DNA from: CAYQUO01 sp964420835
GTDB taxonomy: Bacteria; Chloroflexota; Anaerolineae; Anaerolineales; Anaerolineaceae
Assembly: GCA_964420835.1 (NCBI GenBank)
Contig: CAYQUO010000018.1
Coordinates: 1-64,000 of the forward strand
Direction of reading: 5' to 3'
DNA: 64,000 nucleotides
Positions within the stretch are counted from its first letter, which is position 1, and every line of letters starts with the position of its first letter. Below the pieces are notes generated by a model that saw nothing but the letters and a program-made list of their open reading frames with translations, was not told the origin of the DNA and made no database searches. Below, piece after piece: positions 17,806 to 25,110 of the stretch. The translations under genes and the position numbers were made by a program.

Positions 17806-17916
17806 CCTTCGGTTCTCCATGGTATTTCGGGCCATACCCGATTCCGCAGGCTTCATCTTTGGCGGAGGGCTTTCCTGCACCCGGATCCGTTGAGGAAGGG
17901 GATGGAATCCGTATTA

Positions 17917-17932
17917 ATTACAACATTGTAAT
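17917..17932. promoter_or_regulatory. 16-bp inverted repeat, candidate regulator-binding site
   Basis: ATTACAA-CA-TTGTAAT is a perfect 7+7 inverted repeat ending 15 bases before the -35 of the leader promoter, a place typical of an activator site. Confidence 0.45.
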
Positions 17933-17947
17933 GAAACGTTTTAAGGA

Positions 17948-17976
17948 TTGACATTTCCAATTTCCGTATGTACACT
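17948..17976 (+). promoter_or_regulatory. Strong sigma-70-type promoter
   Basis: Consensus TTGACA (17948-17953), a 17-base spacer and TACACT (17971-17976). The transcript would begin near 17983. A weaker second candidate is TTGAAG (18020-18025) with TATCAT (18041-18046). Confidence 0.6.
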
Positions 17977-17982
17977 GCTTAT

Positions 17983-18169
17983 TGGAATCTGGTTTTATTG
18001 GTACCTTTTCGACTGGAAATTGAAGAGCAGGGATTTAATGTATCATATTGGGTAGTGATGACCCAGGCGTTGTGTTTGGTCGCTGTTCCCTGAGTTCTTC
18101 CGGGTAAGGCGCCTGGCGAGCCAGTAGCGAAACCGGCCCCAGTATCGGGTCGGTTTCGTTTGTTAATTT
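17983..18169 (+). ncRNA. Candidate structured leader RNA or small RNA
   Basis: About 185 bases lie between a good promoter and a strong intrinsic-terminator-like hairpin, with no open reading frame, upstream of the beta-helix protein gene. A 7-bp stem CCAGGCG (18063-18069) with CGCCTGG (18110-18116) encloses a 40-base internal region; the terminator stem follows 11 bases later. A smaller hairpin, GGGTAGTGATGACCC, precedes it. This is the layout of an attenuator or riboswitch, or of a short independent RNA. I could not match it to a known riboswitch class from memory. Confidence 0.4.
18128..18169 (+). terminator. Intrinsic terminator inside the leader
   Basis: CGAAACCG (18128-18135) pairs with CGGTTTCG (18151-18158). 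Four further pairs extend the stem inward around a 7-base loop, and TTTGTTAATTT follows. It lies about 60 bases before the start codon at 18228. Confidence 0.6.
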
Positions 18170-18227
18170 CCTTCCCGCCGGCAAGGACCGGGAGGAACCG
18201 TTGAGAGCTGAAATAAAGGAGGTATGT

Positions 18228-20249
18228 ATGATCGCAGGAAAACGAATATCGAACATGGATCGGCTGCTTTATTTTGTCTGGGTATTGGTGCTTGTCATCG
18301 GCATGAGCCTTGCGCTGGCCGTGAAGACGGTGGCTGCCCAGGATGAGATCCCCCCGGATGTTGAACCGGGGGCTGCAGCGGAAGCCGGTGCGGAAGAACT
18401 GGTTTCCGAAGAGCCGGCTCCAGCCGGTGAACAGGCGGCCGACGGGGCACTGCCGCAGGCGGATGGCCTGCCATTGGAGGCGGATGCCCTTCTGCCTGCC
18501 GGGGAGCCCGCATCCGGGGAGTTGAATGAACCGGGCGCTGCTGAACTGCCTGCAGTCGGGGTGGAAGAGATCGTTGAGGCGGCTGCGGCCAACGATATCA
18601 CCCTGGTCAATGGGGGAGGCGAATCGCTGCCCCTGGCCACGGACGAGGCATCCGCCGCGCTCCAGGGGGGCGACCCCTGGTACGTCCTGCCGGATGGCAC
18701 CGTGGTGGGCTATCGGCTGGCCAGCGGCAGTTGCGCCCCGGTCGTCACCGATTGCCATGTGAGCGCCACCCCCGTGCAGGATGCCGTAAACAGTGCCCCC
18801 GCCGGCTCGACCATCGTGATAGACGGCACCTATGCCGAGCAGATCACCATCGACAAGGACCTCACCCTGCAGGGCGCCTCCAGCGGCGGCGTTCTGCGGG
18901 CTCCGGGTACGCTGGTGCAGTCCGGTGTGGCAGCCCTTTTGCCGGTCTATGCCCTCGTCACCATCGGTAATAACGCCAACGTGGCCCTGCAAAACCTGAT
19001 CATTGAAAACCGCCTGCTTTCCGGCACCCAGGTTACAGACCCGATAAGCGGGATCTTTCCCGCCATTTACGCCGGCGTCTGGTTCCATGGTGGCGGGCGT
19101 GGCCTGGTGAGCAACTCGATCGTCCGGGATTTCACCGACACAACGTTTGACCAGGAGGGGGTGGGAATCTTCATCGGAGACGACAGCGATAGCGGGGTGC
19201 AGGTGGAACTCAGCCACATCGTCAACAACGAGATCGGCATCCGCATCGCCGGCGATAACGTGACAGTCGAGGATAACCAGATTGAGGATAATGGCATCGG
19301 CATTTCATCCATCGGTGGCAGCAACACCCAGGTGCATGGGAACAATTTCCTGCCGGGATCATTAACCCAAACCAGTTTCATGGATTTGAATTCGAACAAC
19401 ATCGACGCCTCCGGCAACCACTGGGAGAATTCGCTGGGCATCACCTGCAACTATTCCGGCGGCCTGGTCTCCTGGGCGCTCTTCCGCCTCTGCGCGCAGA
19501 TCAACCTCGGCGGGCTGAGCGGCGCTCAGATCGGCGGGGCATCCGGTGATGTGCCAACCCGCTTCCAGTTGGACCCGGATGGGGATGGCTTGAGCGTCCT
19601 GACCGCCCAAAAGGATAATTGCCCCTTTATGGCAAACCCGGACCAGGCCGACCTGGACAACGACGGAGTTGGGGATGTTTGCGATGATGATGATGATTCG
19701 GACGCCATCCCCGACGCGGTGGACAACTGCCCCTTGGTTGCAAATCATGACCAATCCGACATGGACGGGGATGGCATCGGCGATGCCTGTGACCCGACGC
19801 CATTTCCTGCTTTGGCCCCTCCGGCCGGGGATTCCGTTGCCGCCCCGACATTCCTGGAGGATGGGTGCCCCAACCCCCTGACGCTGGCCCAGATGCCCAA
19901 CCTGGACGAGGTCAGGTTTTCCGGCTTGTGCGGTTATACGGCCACCCTGCTCGCTCAAAGCTTGGGCGAGGCGGGCAGCCTGCCTGGCGGCTTGACCTAC
20001 CTGAAAGGCATGGAGATCACCTTAAAGTTGAACGGTGCCGAGGTGAAAGTCATACCTTCCTGGGCACAGGTGACGGTGTCCTTTGTCATCCCGCCGGAAG
20101 CCGGGGGGAAGGAACTCGTCATTCTCTACTGGAACCCCGAGGCCAACGGCGGCACCGGCAGTTGGCAGGAAGTTCCCGCGGTCATCAACGGTGATCGGGC
20201 TGAGGCCACCTTTAACCACATCGGCATCTTTGCCCTGGCCATGAAGTAA
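18228..20249 (+). CDS. Secreted beta-helix protein with thrombospondin type-3 repeats
   Basis: A 673-residue exported protein. A signal peptide (hydrophobic 14-32, likely cut after VAA at 37) is followed by an acidic Ala/Glu/Pro-rich stretch to about 150. A right-handed parallel beta-helix region (about 175-430) has repeated N-x-I-x-x-N-x-I-G patterns. Calcium-binding type-3 repeats (about 448-524) carry D-x-D-x-D-G motifs and NCP cysteines. A C-terminal domain with two Cys follows. It is probably a cell-surface or matrix protein that is stabilised by calcium; the beta-helix fold often binds or cleaves polysaccharide, but no catalytic residues can be named. The ATG follows AAAGGAGG by five bases; a second ATG at 18224 is out of frame. 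Confidence 0.82.
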   Translation: MIAGKRISNMDRLLYFVWVLVLVIGMSLALAVKTVAAQDEIPPDVEPGAAAEAGAEELVSEEPAPAGEQAADGALPQADGLPLEADALLPAGEPASGELNEPGAAELPAVGVEEIVEAAAANDITLVNGGGESLPLATDEASAALQGGDPWYVLPDGTVVGYRLASGSCAPVVTDCHVSATPVQDAVNSAPAGSTIVIDGTYAEQITIDKDLTLQGASSGGVLRAPGTLVQSGVAALLPVYALVTIGNNANVALQNLIIENRLLSGTQVTDPISGIFPAIYAGVWFHGGGRGLVSNSIVRDFTDTTFDQEGVGIFIGDDSDSGVQVELSHIVNNEIGIRIAGDNVTVEDNQIEDNGIGISSIGGSNTQVHGNNFLPGSLTQTSFMDLNSNNIDASGNHWENSLGITCNYSGGLVSWALFRLCAQINLGGLSGAQIGGASGDVPTRFQLDPDGDGLSVLTAQKDNCPFMANPDQADLDNDGVGDVCDDDDDSDAIPDAVDNCPLVANHDQSDMDGDGIGDACDPTPFPALAPPAGDSVAAPTFLEDGCPNPLTLAQMPNLDEVRFSGLCGYTATLLAQSLGEAGSLPGGLTYLKGMEITLKLNGAEVKVIPSWAQVTVSFVIPPEAGGKELVILYWNPEANGGTGSWQEVPAVINGDRAEATFNHIGIFALAMK

Positions 20250-20270
20250 CCCCAACTGGTGCAGCAATAG

Positions 20271-20303
20271 AGCGCCCCGGTTTTCCAGGGCGCTTTTTTT
20301 TTT
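20271..20303 (+). terminator. Intrinsic terminator after the beta-helix protein
   Basis: AGCGCCC pairs with GGGCGCT around a 10-base loop, followed by a run of ten T residues, 22 bases past the stop codon. Confidence 0.85.
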
Positions 20304-20519
20304 CCTCCGGCAGGCACCCTCCAGGGCACCCTGTTGGCCTGCTCATCGCACGCCTGCCCGGGTTGATCGGCAACGGCTGCCCTTGTGTTGCCTGCCTGCA
20401 TTTCCCTGCCGGTTTTCGGGGGAGTGTCCCCGCCTGTGGCCGCTTGAGGCCCGTGGGAGGCATCCCATCCATGGTCAACGCCCCATTGAACCCGGGTCCG
20501 GTCCGGTTGAGGGCAGCGC

Positions 20520-21989
20520 TCAAGGTGCGGTCATGGGCGCATTGGGTGCTGGGAGGGTGGGCACGTCCACCCCGGCCTGGCGCAGCGCATTGACGATCGC
20601 TGTTTCGAGGAGGGGCGTAAAGGTGAGGCTGCCATCCACCAGGAAGGCCGGTGTTGCCTTCAGCCCCACGCTTTTCCCGAACCGCACATCGTCCTGCACC
20701 TGCTGCCCGTACCGTTGGTTCTCAAGGCAGGGCAGGAAGCGGGTCATGTCCAGCCCAAGCGCCCGGGCAAAGGCCGCCATGTCGGTATGGTTGTCGCCGC
20801 TCAGGGCGCGGTTGGATTGGTTCAGGAACACCAGGTCGCGGAACTCCCAGAAATGCCCCTGTTCCCCCGCGCAGTAACTGGCTGCCTCCGCTGAGAACAC
20901 CTCTTCAGGCTGCCGCGAGTAAAGGATGTAGGTGTACTGCACCAGGCCGCTGGCCACAAACTGTTCCACGATCGCGGCTTCGTTTGTGCCCTCGCTGCTT
21001 TCGCCGCCAATTCCCCCCAGGGCAAACCTGGCGCAGTGGTTGCACTCGAAATTGGAGAAAGCCACAACCTTTACCGGTGCCCGTGGATCGCCCAGCGAGT
21101 TGCCGTTCACCCGCGGGCGCACGGTAGGCGGTGGCAGGATGATCCCATCATCAGTCCGCCTTGGCACCACCACGGCCGGGGTGTTGATCGCCGTGGGGGC
21201 AGGGGCGGTGATCTTGTTGGCTGCCTGCTGCAGGGCGGCATCGATTTCCATCACCAGCATGTCCCGGAAGACCATCCTGCCATTGACCAGAAAGGAGGGG
21301 GTCGCTTCGAGGCCGGAATCCTTCGCATAGGTAACGTCCCGGGCAACCTCCTTCAGGTGCTGGTGGCCGTTGAAGCATTTGTTAAATACTCCCATATCCA
21401 GGCCCAGCACCTGGGCGAAGGCCGCCAGGTTCCCGCGGTTGATGCCCCCAATTTTGGCGTTGCCGGCGTTCAGGTACACCATGTCGCGATATTCCCAAAA
21501 CCTCCCCTGGTCGCCGGCACAATAGGCGGCTTCCTCGGGCGAGAATGCAGTTTCCGGGGACCAGGAATAAGGGATGTAGGTCAGGCGCGCCCTTCCGGTG
21601 GCCACGTAGGTTTGAACGATGTCGGCTTCGCTGACCTTCCCCCCGGCGCTGTCATTTGCTTCCCCGGTTGCAAAGCGGGAGCATTGCAGGCACTGAAAAT
21701 TGGAAAAATTGACGACCTCCACCGGGGCTTTCGGGTCGCCCATCGTGTTCCCGTTTACTTGAGGGCGCACGATCGCCGGGGCGCGGATGATATCCTCCGA
21801 TGGGGCAGGTGTCAACAGCCCGGTAAGTTGTTCCCGGAAGACCAGCCCGCCAGCCGCCACGAGCACCACCAGGCTCCCGAAGGCCCAGCGCAGTGCCCTG
21901 CCCGCCTTCTCCTTTTGTCGCATTTTTTGCACTTTCGTCTTCTTTTCCTTGGTTGGTGGCTCCCCGTGCCGGAGGCCGTAGTCTCCCAT
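20520..21989 (-). CDS. Membrane-anchored protein with two tandem DsbA-like thioredoxin domains
   Basis: A 489-residue protein: cytoplasmic basic head (1-30), one membrane segment (33-50), then two similar DsbA-type thioredoxin-fold domains. Domain 1 has Cys100-Leu-Gln-Cys103 and the cis-Pro TPSFLVNG around 230-237. Domain 2 has Cys316-Asn-His-Cys319 and TPAFLVDG around 446-453. Both carry the same lead-in, R-P-x-V-N-G-N-x-x-G-D-P-x-A-P-V. Members of this family (thioredoxin_4) act in extracytoplasmic disulfide exchange. Two complete active sites in one chain suggest internal duplication and possibly a relay. It is not adjacent to DsbB or VKOR genes. Confidence 0.87.
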   Translation of the reverse strand: MGDYGLRHGEPPTKEKKTKVQKMRQKEKAGRALRWAFGSLVVLVAAGGLVFREQLTGLLTPAPSEDIIRAPAIVRPQVNGNTMGDPKAPVEVVNFSNFQCLQCSRFATGEANDSAGGKVSEADIVQTYVATGRARLTYIPYSWSPETAFSPEEAAYCAGDQGRFWEYRDMVYLNAGNAKIGGINRGNLAAFAQVLGLDMGVFNKCFNGHQHLKEVARDVTYAKDSGLEATPSFLVNGRMVFRDMLVMEIDAALQQAANKITAPAPTAINTPAVVVPRRTDDGIILPPPTVRPRVNGNSLGDPRAPVKVVAFSNFECNHCARFALGGIGGESSEGTNEAAIVEQFVASGLVQYTYILYSRQPEEVFSAEAASYCAGEQGHFWEFRDLVFLNQSNRALSGDNHTDMAAFARALGLDMTRFLPCLENQRYGQQVQDDVRFGKSVGLKATPAFLVDGSLTFTPLLETAIVNALRQAGVDVPTLPAPNAPMTAP

Positions 21990-22052
21990 TTTTAGGCATC
22001 GAACCAGGCAGAAAATGATACCAACAGGCTTGACCGGGATCGCCGGTGCCTG

Positions 22053-22856
22053 TCAGGGCTGTCCTGCCAGGCGGGCCAGGCGGGCATACTGCGGGCTCCG
22101 TGCATACTGGCGGATGGCTTCGATGCGTTTGATCAGCATCGGGTGGGTGGACAGGGTGTTGGCCAGCACGTTGGCCCAATTGTCATCCTCCCGGTCGATC
22201 TGCGCCAGCGCCCGGCGAAGTTCCTCGGGGGTGTTGATATCGCCGGCTGCCAGTTGAGCCAGTGCGGAAATGGCCTTGTCGGGGTTTCCGCAGGCCAGCA
22301 GGCCGGCCCGGTCGGCTGAGAACTCGCAGGCCCGGTTCCAACTGCGAAAGGCCAGGGTGAACACAGTCATCAGCCCCAGCGAGGCCGGCACACCGGCCAT
22401 GCCTCCCAGCAGTGTGTTCAGCCAGGTGTGTCCTAGGGCGGCGTGGCCCATCTCGTGACCGATGATGAAGGCCAGTTCCTCCTCGTCCATCACCTGGAAC
22501 AGGCCATCGTACAGCACAACGGCCTGCGGGCTGCCCAGGCCGAAGGTGTAGGCGTTCAACCGCCGGCCCGGGACCACGAAAACGTCCAGCGGCCCCGGCT
22601 GCAGCCGGCGCTGGCACTCCTGTATGATCGCCGCCAGTTTGGGTGGGCGGTTCGCATTGACCCGGAAAGCCTGACGCAGCAGTGCCCGGTGGTGTTACTG
22701 GTTGGCTTGGTAGGCATAGGCCATCACACCGGCCAGCAGCAGTGGCAGCAGGCAAATGGTTGCCCCGGCGGTCAGCAGCGCCAGCGCGCCGATCACCAGC
22801 ACGGTTGTCCAGAGGATGAAATGTTCACGCGGGAAACGGTAGGCGGTTGTTTTCAT
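22053..22856 (-). pseudogene. M48-family zinc metallopeptidase split by an in-frame TAA
   Basis: Reading from the ATG at 22856, the frame gives a typical M48 N-terminus (a Y-R-F-P-R-E start and two hydrophobic segments). At codon 54 it meets a TAA (22695-22697) and then continues in the same frame with the expected linker and the whole protease domain: the HEMGH zinc motif, the CEFSADR segment supplying the third ligand, and a C-terminal HP segment. No start codon with a good ribosome site is seen between the stop and the protease domain; a GTG at 22577 would lose the beginning of the domain. The likeliest reading is an inactivated gene or a sequence error. Intact relatives (HtpX-like) degrade membrane proteins. 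Confidence 0.72.
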
Positions 22857-22902
22857 TATGAGGAAAGAGGCTGAAAAGGTACCTTCCTGGCGGTGGCCTC
22901 CT

Positions 22903-23502
22903 TTACGGGGAACCACCGGGCGTTGGTTCCAGCGTTCCTGTCTGTTGCGATGACGGCAGGGTGGAAGTCCGCACAAATACAAAGTGACCATCCAGTTCGG
23001 CCGCACGCCGCCCGCATGGGTCATTCAGGGCGGCAACCCGGATGCCGGCGCTCCCCTGCATTCGCATCTCGTACCTCCCGGCAGTGATCCCGCAACTGGG
23101 AACGCCCCTGGCGGACTCCTCCGTGATGGTGATCGTGGTCCCCGAAAAGGCATAGCGGCTTGTCGCGTACGGGGAACTGTCAAGCCGGTCCAGCGCATCC
23201 GCCTGGGTCATCCTGCCATCAGCCTCAAACCGCACATATTTTTCCCCATTGGTCCAGGTTCCTGTGATGTCTGCCGGCGAAATGGCCAGGCGGAGGGTTG
23301 GCGGAAGGGTGGCCGTGGCCGGAACCGGCGTTTTGCTGGCTGCCGGCACAACACCCGCCGTGCTCGTCGGCGTGAGAAGCCCGGCGGCAAGATCCGCCAG
23401 CCCGGGGGGCAGCTTGCAGCCGGCGAGAAGGATGAACAACAACGGGATCCCGTACTGGAGGAACTGCAAGAAACGGACGCGTTTCACTGGCTCACTCCTC
23501 AT
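22903..23502 (-). CDS. Lipoprotein of unknown function
   Basis: A 199-residue protein with a signal peptide that ends in LLAGC (lipid Cys29), a Thr/Pro/Ala-rich spacer to about 70, and a C-terminal beta-rich domain that starts with D-I-T-G-T-W and contains Y-V-R-F-E-A-D-G. This pattern is common in small lipocalin-like envelope proteins. Two Cys in the C-terminal half could form a disulfide. It belongs to a reverse-strand run of small envelope genes (22-25 kb). Family not recognised. Confidence 0.7.
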   Translation of the reverse strand: MRSEPVKRVRFLQFLQYGIPLLFILLAGCKLPPGLADLAAGLLTPTSTAGVVPAASKTPVPATATLPPTLRLAISPADITGTWTNGEKYVRFEADGRMTQADALDRLDSSPYATSRYAFSGTTITITEESARGVPSCGITAGRYEMRMQGSAGIRVAALNDPCGRRAAELDGHFVFVRTSTLPSSQQTGTLEPTPGGSP

Positions 23503-23517
23503 CGTGAGACCTCGTCT

Positions 23518-23985
23518 TCAGGCCTCCTGGCTGGTGGATGGCCCGGGCGGGAACGGCTGTTTCATCCTGGAAAGGTCGGTCAGCAGGAGGATCCCGGTCA
23601 CCCCGGTTGCCAGCACCGAGAGGTCGTAGATGAAGAACACACTCATGGTCGCGAAAAACTGCCAGGATTCCATGCCGATGCGGCCGTCAGCCAGCCCCGT
23701 AACCTGTGCAAATGCCTGGCTGCCCACGAGCGTTACAACGGCGAGGATGATGCACCCGGCGAGCAACCGGGTTCTCCTGCCCGATCGCAGGGCTGCCCAA
23801 AGCAGCAGGGCCCAGGCGGCCAGCACCACCGGAAAAACCTCGGCAGGCATCAGGAAGTCAAACAGGAATCTGCCTCGTCTGATCAGCGAACCGATCGCCA
23901 ATATGGTCGGTGCCAGCACCGGCATCCAGGCCAACACCGTGCCGGTGACCGCCAGGATCTTCGTGAAGGTACCGGTATTTTTCAT
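23518..23985 (-). CDS. Integral membrane protein, four helices, unknown function
   Basis: A 155-residue protein with four hydrophobic segments (about 10-33, 45-68, 76-95 and 115-140) and no polar domain. The ATG at 23985 is used rather than the longer frame to 24060, whose first 25 residues are Pro/Gly-rich and overlap the neighbouring gene. It lies 15 bases from the lipoprotein gene on the same strand. No family recognised. Confidence 0.62.
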   Translation of the reverse strand: MKNTGTFTKILAVTGTVLAWMPVLAPTILAIGSLIRRGRFLFDFLMPAEVFPVVLAAWALLLWAALRSGRRTRLLAGCIILAVVTLVGSQAFAQVTGLADGRIGMESWQFFATMSVFFIYDLSVLATGVTGILLLTDLSRMKQPFPPGPSTSQEA

Positions 23986-24034
23986 ATTTATACCCTCTGG
24001 TGGCATTGTACCACCGGCAGGGGGTTCCGTTTCC

Positions 24035-24322
24035 CTAGGATTCCCGCCTGTAGAAGGCACCTTCCTTCCTCATCCAATCGCGCCCCAGGCTGAAGGCCGC
24101 AAAAGCCAGCACACCCCAGCCCAGGAGGGTGGAGTAGGGCGGGAACCAGGGCTCCGGCCAGCCCAGCGCCTCCACCAGGCCGATGGCGATGCAAAACAGC
24201 CAGATGCCCCATAAGGCGGTGCGTGTCCTTTTCAGCCGCCGCTCGAATTCCTCGTCGCTCACCTTGCGCCGGATGGTCCTTTCAAAGGCGGCCTTCTGTT
24301 TGGCGAACTCTGCTGCTTTCAT
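24035..24322 (-). CDS. Small two-helix membrane protein
   Basis: A 95-residue protein: a charged N-terminal helix (1-33, rich in Lys, Arg and Glu), two hydrophobic segments (about 36-52 and 62-78) and a basic tail. The layout resembles small 2TM-domain proteins that sit next to regulators, but there is no DNA-binding part here. Function unknown. Confidence 0.6.
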   Translation of the reverse strand: MKAAEFAKQKAAFERTIRRKVSDEEFERRLKRTRTALWGIWLFCIAIGLVEALGWPEPWFPPYSTLLGWGVLAFAAFSLGRDWMRKEGAFYRRES

Positions 24323-24348
24323 GCCGGACCTCCTCGTCAGCCGGGTTT

Positions 24349-24840
24349 CTACCGCTGGACCTGGATGGGGCCGTGTGCCCCGATCATCCTGCGGATGTGG
24401 GTTTGCGGGTCGGTATGGTAACAGGCAATGTAGAATTCGTCATGGTTGGCCATGGCTGCCTTGGGCGCCAGGTCGATGATCTTGCTGGAGGTGCCTGTTT
24501 CGGTCTGGTTGACGATCGTCAAGCGGTCAGCCCATGCGGGGTAATCCCCGGAGGTCCAGGCCTGCAGGTCGGCCAGGGTTTTGCCTTCATCGAGCACCAG
24601 CAGTGCATACCCGGTCTCCGACACCTTTGGAACGTCGATGACCAGGTTGACCTTGAACTCCCCAAAGGGCACGGCTGTTGGCCCTCCCAGCGTGCAACCG
24701 TCGCTCGTGATGGTCAACTGCAATTCCGGGGGCGCTCCGTTTGTTGGTGCAGCGGCGGGTGCCCCGGGCGCGGCTGTGCAGGCGGCCAGCACCAGGACGA
24801 TGAAGAGCCAAACCGGTTGTAGTTTGAAAAGACGATGCAT
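24349..24840 (-). CDS. Lipoprotein of unknown function
   Basis: A 163-residue protein with a lipobox LAAC (Cys21), an Ala/Pro-rich spacer and a compact domain from about residue 38 that contains two Cys. The ATG at 24840 follows a GGAAGGTGATG-like sequence; the 20 extra codons upstream are excluded. It is probably the first of the run of small envelope genes that reads leftwards to the M48 gene. Not recognised. Confidence 0.65.
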   Translation of the reverse strand: MHRLFKLQPVWLFIVLVLAACTAAPGAPAAAPTNGAPPELQLTITSDGCTLGGPTAVPFGEFKVNLVIDVPKVSETGYALLVLDEGKTLADLQAWTSGDYPAWADRLTIVNQTETGTSSKIIDLAPKAAMANHDEFYIACYHTDPQTHIRRMIGAHGPIQVQR

Positions 24841-25110
24841 TTCATCACCTTCCCTTCTTTTATTATTGATTATAGGACGAAAACGGACAGGCCTGGTCAA
24901 GGCGCCTCCGGCTGGAGCGCCGCGCCGTCTGCCTCGTCCGGGATGACCGCATCCATTTCCTGCAGGCCCGGTAACCAGTATTGGATCCGCCGGTTTTGTC
25001 CTGTCGCTCCACTTCCCAAACGCCTGGTCCGAAACCCAACCCTTGCGCCCAAATTACTGCCCGGTTGTGGCAAAGGCTCCTGGTCCTGGTGAAAATCATC
25101 CTCCCGGGCG

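Noticed and set aside
17983..18169. Known riboswitch (c-di-GMP, c-di-AMP, SAM or cobalamin class) in the leader
   Set aside because: None of the core sequence blocks I remember for these classes is present.
22695..22697. Stop in the M48 gene as selenocysteine
   Set aside because: The codon is TAA, not TGA, and the position is a linker without a conserved Cys.
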